A stretch of DNA of 6,606 nucleotides from UBA7328 sp002471345 (GTDB lineage Bacteria > Bacteroidota > Bacteroidia > Chitinophagales > Saprospiraceae). This document shows positions 6,201 to 6,606 of the stretch, one piece after another. Below the pieces are notes generated by a model. The model saw only the letters and a list, made by a program, of their open reading frames with translations, was not told the origin of the DNA and did not search any database. Position 1 is the first letter of the stretch. Every line of letters begins with the position of its first letter. Position numbers and translations under genes: made by a program. Location: positions 1 through 6,606 of the forward strand of contig CAXGOB010000138.1 in assembly GCA_964011275.1 (NCBI GenBank), in the 5' to 3' direction.

Positions 6201-6606
6201 AGATTAATCTGACCTCCACTAGGCAATGAGAATGATTCATCATTAATAGTGAAATATGCACCATTCCATCCATCACCATAGATATCTGTTAAATTGAGAT
6301 CATAGCATTCATTAGGATCCAAGCAAACATCATAAGTTCCGGGAGAGTAAAGTGAGTAACCCTCAAGAGATGAAGTGCTTCCAAAGCCTTCATAGCTTAA
6401 TTCTCCAGAAGAAATACCAAACGCCACATCACCAGAACTTGAAAATATAGCGAATCCTATTTCTTCATTATATTCTCCTCCAAACATAGTTAAAAGACTA
6501 ATTTCATATGGACACTCAGGAATATATTGACAAGTCCCATTATCCATAGTGGCATTTATATTGTAATTAGTTGCATTCTCATCCATGCAGCCATTTACCT
6601 CTGATG
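3215..6606 (-). CDS. Giant modular secreted adhesin/lectin-like protein with C-terminal DUF1566 domain (5' end missing)
   Basis: The frame is open to the window edge, so the 5' end is missing. The Met at 6586 lies inside a repeat (GC-MDENATNYN) and is not a start; residues below are numbered from it, giving 1123 visible. In order: cysteine-paired 21-residue repeat (ends 19); two diverged copies of a domain ending CL[DN]P..CY (25-135 with YGDGWNG, 140-248); two repeats (252-272, 278-298); a beta-rich, possibly lipocalin-like domain (about 305-497); repeats at 500-526 and 577-597 around a Cys-rich segment; a concanavalin-like jelly roll (about 603-797, starting FDNYTAGEYL and ending FIDDLRL); a repeat (804-824); a five-heptad coiled coil (831-862); a domain with LPLGWGMFGFTC (876-951); and a DUF1566/C-type-lectin-like domain (967-1123) with GGIVFYVDE, WYLPSLYEL, YWSSTE and terminal RVRAIRSF. 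I infer a surface protein for binding or attachment. The ligand is unknown, and the signal peptide must lie upstream of the window. It has its own terminator downstream. Confidence 0.9.
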   Translation of the reverse strand, partial: SEVNGCMDENATNYNINATMDNGTCQYIPECPYEISLLTMFGGEYNEEIGFAIFSSSGDVAFGISSGELSYEGFGSTSSLEGYSLYSPGTYDVCLDPNECYDLNLTDIYGDGWNGAYFTINDESFSLPSGGQINLKFGDICPPEVCDYEPVNYLVSQDTTFGVSVIDFTSNQTLYSVPAGSSGEFCLNPEGCYILQLSVGDGNIVDDSLGTISEYVILGDQEYLYSDGEIIGGGAYNTIDSWTTTFSDIYDIGCILSGCTDPLSNNFNEMAIVNDGSCEQYPIGCTNPLAINFDSLAIAENFTCIFDNQDFLIGSSWEIDYWIQEGDVISDYVDGYFNFIDETQLMVTTTDDLGNFQYINTLYQVIDNSIYIYPSDNEIEPDYDTNYYQGHYGVFGEDSILWNPDMNWTCSGCNGQEILDADSIMGMSLQDIASLGQGLCFFNSSTFMSFEPQEDCFSFIEETVWVNLDFFTGEFLVLDYNLTNDQLSLTDDNDSFNLTFTDTYIGCLDPDAANFDEQSNQQLFDEFGNLSCIYDSCDNTPFDGCIYPDGFGPFNLYFGPDECISYGGDACGNSLNNDNDIYGCLDPSAFNYNGNANIDDESCIFDCSEVEIFESFDNYTAGEYLVSQSNGLWATWSNSPGTPEDTYVTDSLSFSGSNSLVLQGGGSTDILLPLGNSQNGIWNLSFRMYVPQGYGAYFNLLHQYDINQNNNWAKDFYFSQSGEGFTGDDIPFNFSHDKWFEVIINIDTENDNAICSIDGSTFNWPWSNGSNWSDSSVGALNLFAFAPNDENAMYFIDDLRLTNNSCSEFGCTQEWADNYNEFAVVDDLSCFTWEQLVNDLQNQLDNYSNDISNLENDIQNLSFELNEAYNQSTSCELQQEDIPIFLPLGWGMFGFTCPSPMDVTDAFSSIENQVIIVKDASGNVYIPEFQFDGIGSLIYSRGYQIKTTEEIIGFSFCPTITGIQEPTDMIYQVGDYAQGGIVFYVDETGQHGLVAAEQDLEGAFEWGCTNLEVGVYDYTIGNGLSNTLDIVAMCDQPSTAASEALAFESNGFDDWYLPSLYELQQMYNTIGDGGDLGNIGGFDNAQGALDYWSSTEGASDGAYSMYFHDGNMLVYYKTSYFRVRAIRSF
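4115..6592 (-). repeat. Six dispersed cysteine-paired protein repeats (GC-[TL]-DP ... DDGSC type)
   Basis: Six related units lie in the large modular gene, at 6530-6592, 5771-5833, 5693-5755, 5009-5089, 4796-4858 and 4115-4177. Each starts GC, usually followed by T/L and D/N-P, has a central N-[YF]-[ND] and ends with an acidic or polar stretch and a Cys (for example DDESC). Five are exactly 21 residues with Cys at positions 2 and 21. The fourth is 27 residues, with a six-residue insertion before its final Cys. They punctuate the boundaries between larger domains; only copies two and three are nearly adjacent. The copies I compared at the DNA level (two and three) have diverged strongly, so they are not recent duplications. 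The paired Cys probably form a disulfide and the acidic residues may bind calcium; both are inferences. Confidence 0.88.
5843..6514 (-). repeat. Tandem pair of diverged domains with CL[DN]P..CY motif
   Basis: Two adjacent segments of about 110 residues (6182-6514 and 5843-6169) share an opening Cys, a run of beta strands, the motif VCLDPNECYDLNL / FCLNPEGCYILQL, then a Gly/Asp-rich loop and a closing Cys. In the first copy the loop is YGDGWNGAYFTI, a motif I recall from other secreted proteins. In the second it has become VGDGNIVDDS and is followed by a longer strand region. The pattern indicates an old internal duplication, with the loop conserved in one copy and altered in the other. Confidence 0.65.

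Noticed and set aside
6584..6586. ATG at 6586 as the start of the large gene
   Set aside because: The frame continues upstream to the window edge with SEVNGC, which completes the conserved GC opening of a repeat. The Met is internal.
4115..6592. The repeats as a DNA-level tandem array or recombination hotspot
   Set aside because: Similarity is at the protein level only; the copies I compared differ widely in DNA and are spread over 2.5 kb.

Overview
The window looks like part of a Bacteroidota genome, most likely a marine member of the Flavobacteriales or a near relative. The evidence is AT-rich DNA, signal peptides ending in the SQ/AQ style typical of this phylum, two upstream elements matching the Bacteroidota TAnnTTTG promoter -7 box, no Shine-Dalgarno sequences ahead of the starts, a DUF6702 protein (a family I know only from Bacteroidota), and cysteine-paired GC-[TL]-DP...NY...DDGSC repeats that are common in large surface proteins of marine Bacteroidota. 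All recognisable genes are on the minus strand, so transcription runs from high to low coordinates.

Layout in the direction of transcription. (1) 6606 to 3215 is the 3' part of a very large modular secreted protein. Its N-terminus lies outside the window. It ends in a DUF1566 (C-type-lectin-like) domain and is followed by a strong intrinsic terminator at 3157-3182. (2) A short intergenic region (3072-3214) holds this terminator and a promoter for the next unit. (3) 3071 to 738 encodes a secreted M1-family zinc metallopeptidase with an intact HEXXH-x18-E site. (4) 730 to 221, only 7 nt further on, encodes a small exported DUF6702 protein, so (3) and (4) almost certainly form an operon. (5) After a 122-nt gap with a second promoter-like element, 98 to 1 encodes the signal peptide of another exported protein that runs off the window.

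Every gene seen here is predicted to act outside the cytoplasm. The M1 peptidase and DUF6702 protein probably work together at the cell envelope, perhaps in breaking down peptides, but the role of DUF6702 is unknown. The large protein is an adhesin- or lectin-like mosaic: cysteine-bounded 21-residue linkers join a duplicated domain with a YGDGWNG motif, a lipocalin-like beta domain, a concanavalin-like jelly roll, a coiled coil, a GWxMFGFTC domain and DUF1566. I found no RNA genes, CRISPR arrays, insertion sequences or reverse transcriptase. No clearly new system is complete in the window. The most interesting items are the architecture of the mosaic protein and the open question of whether its C-terminal lectin-like domain is diversified.
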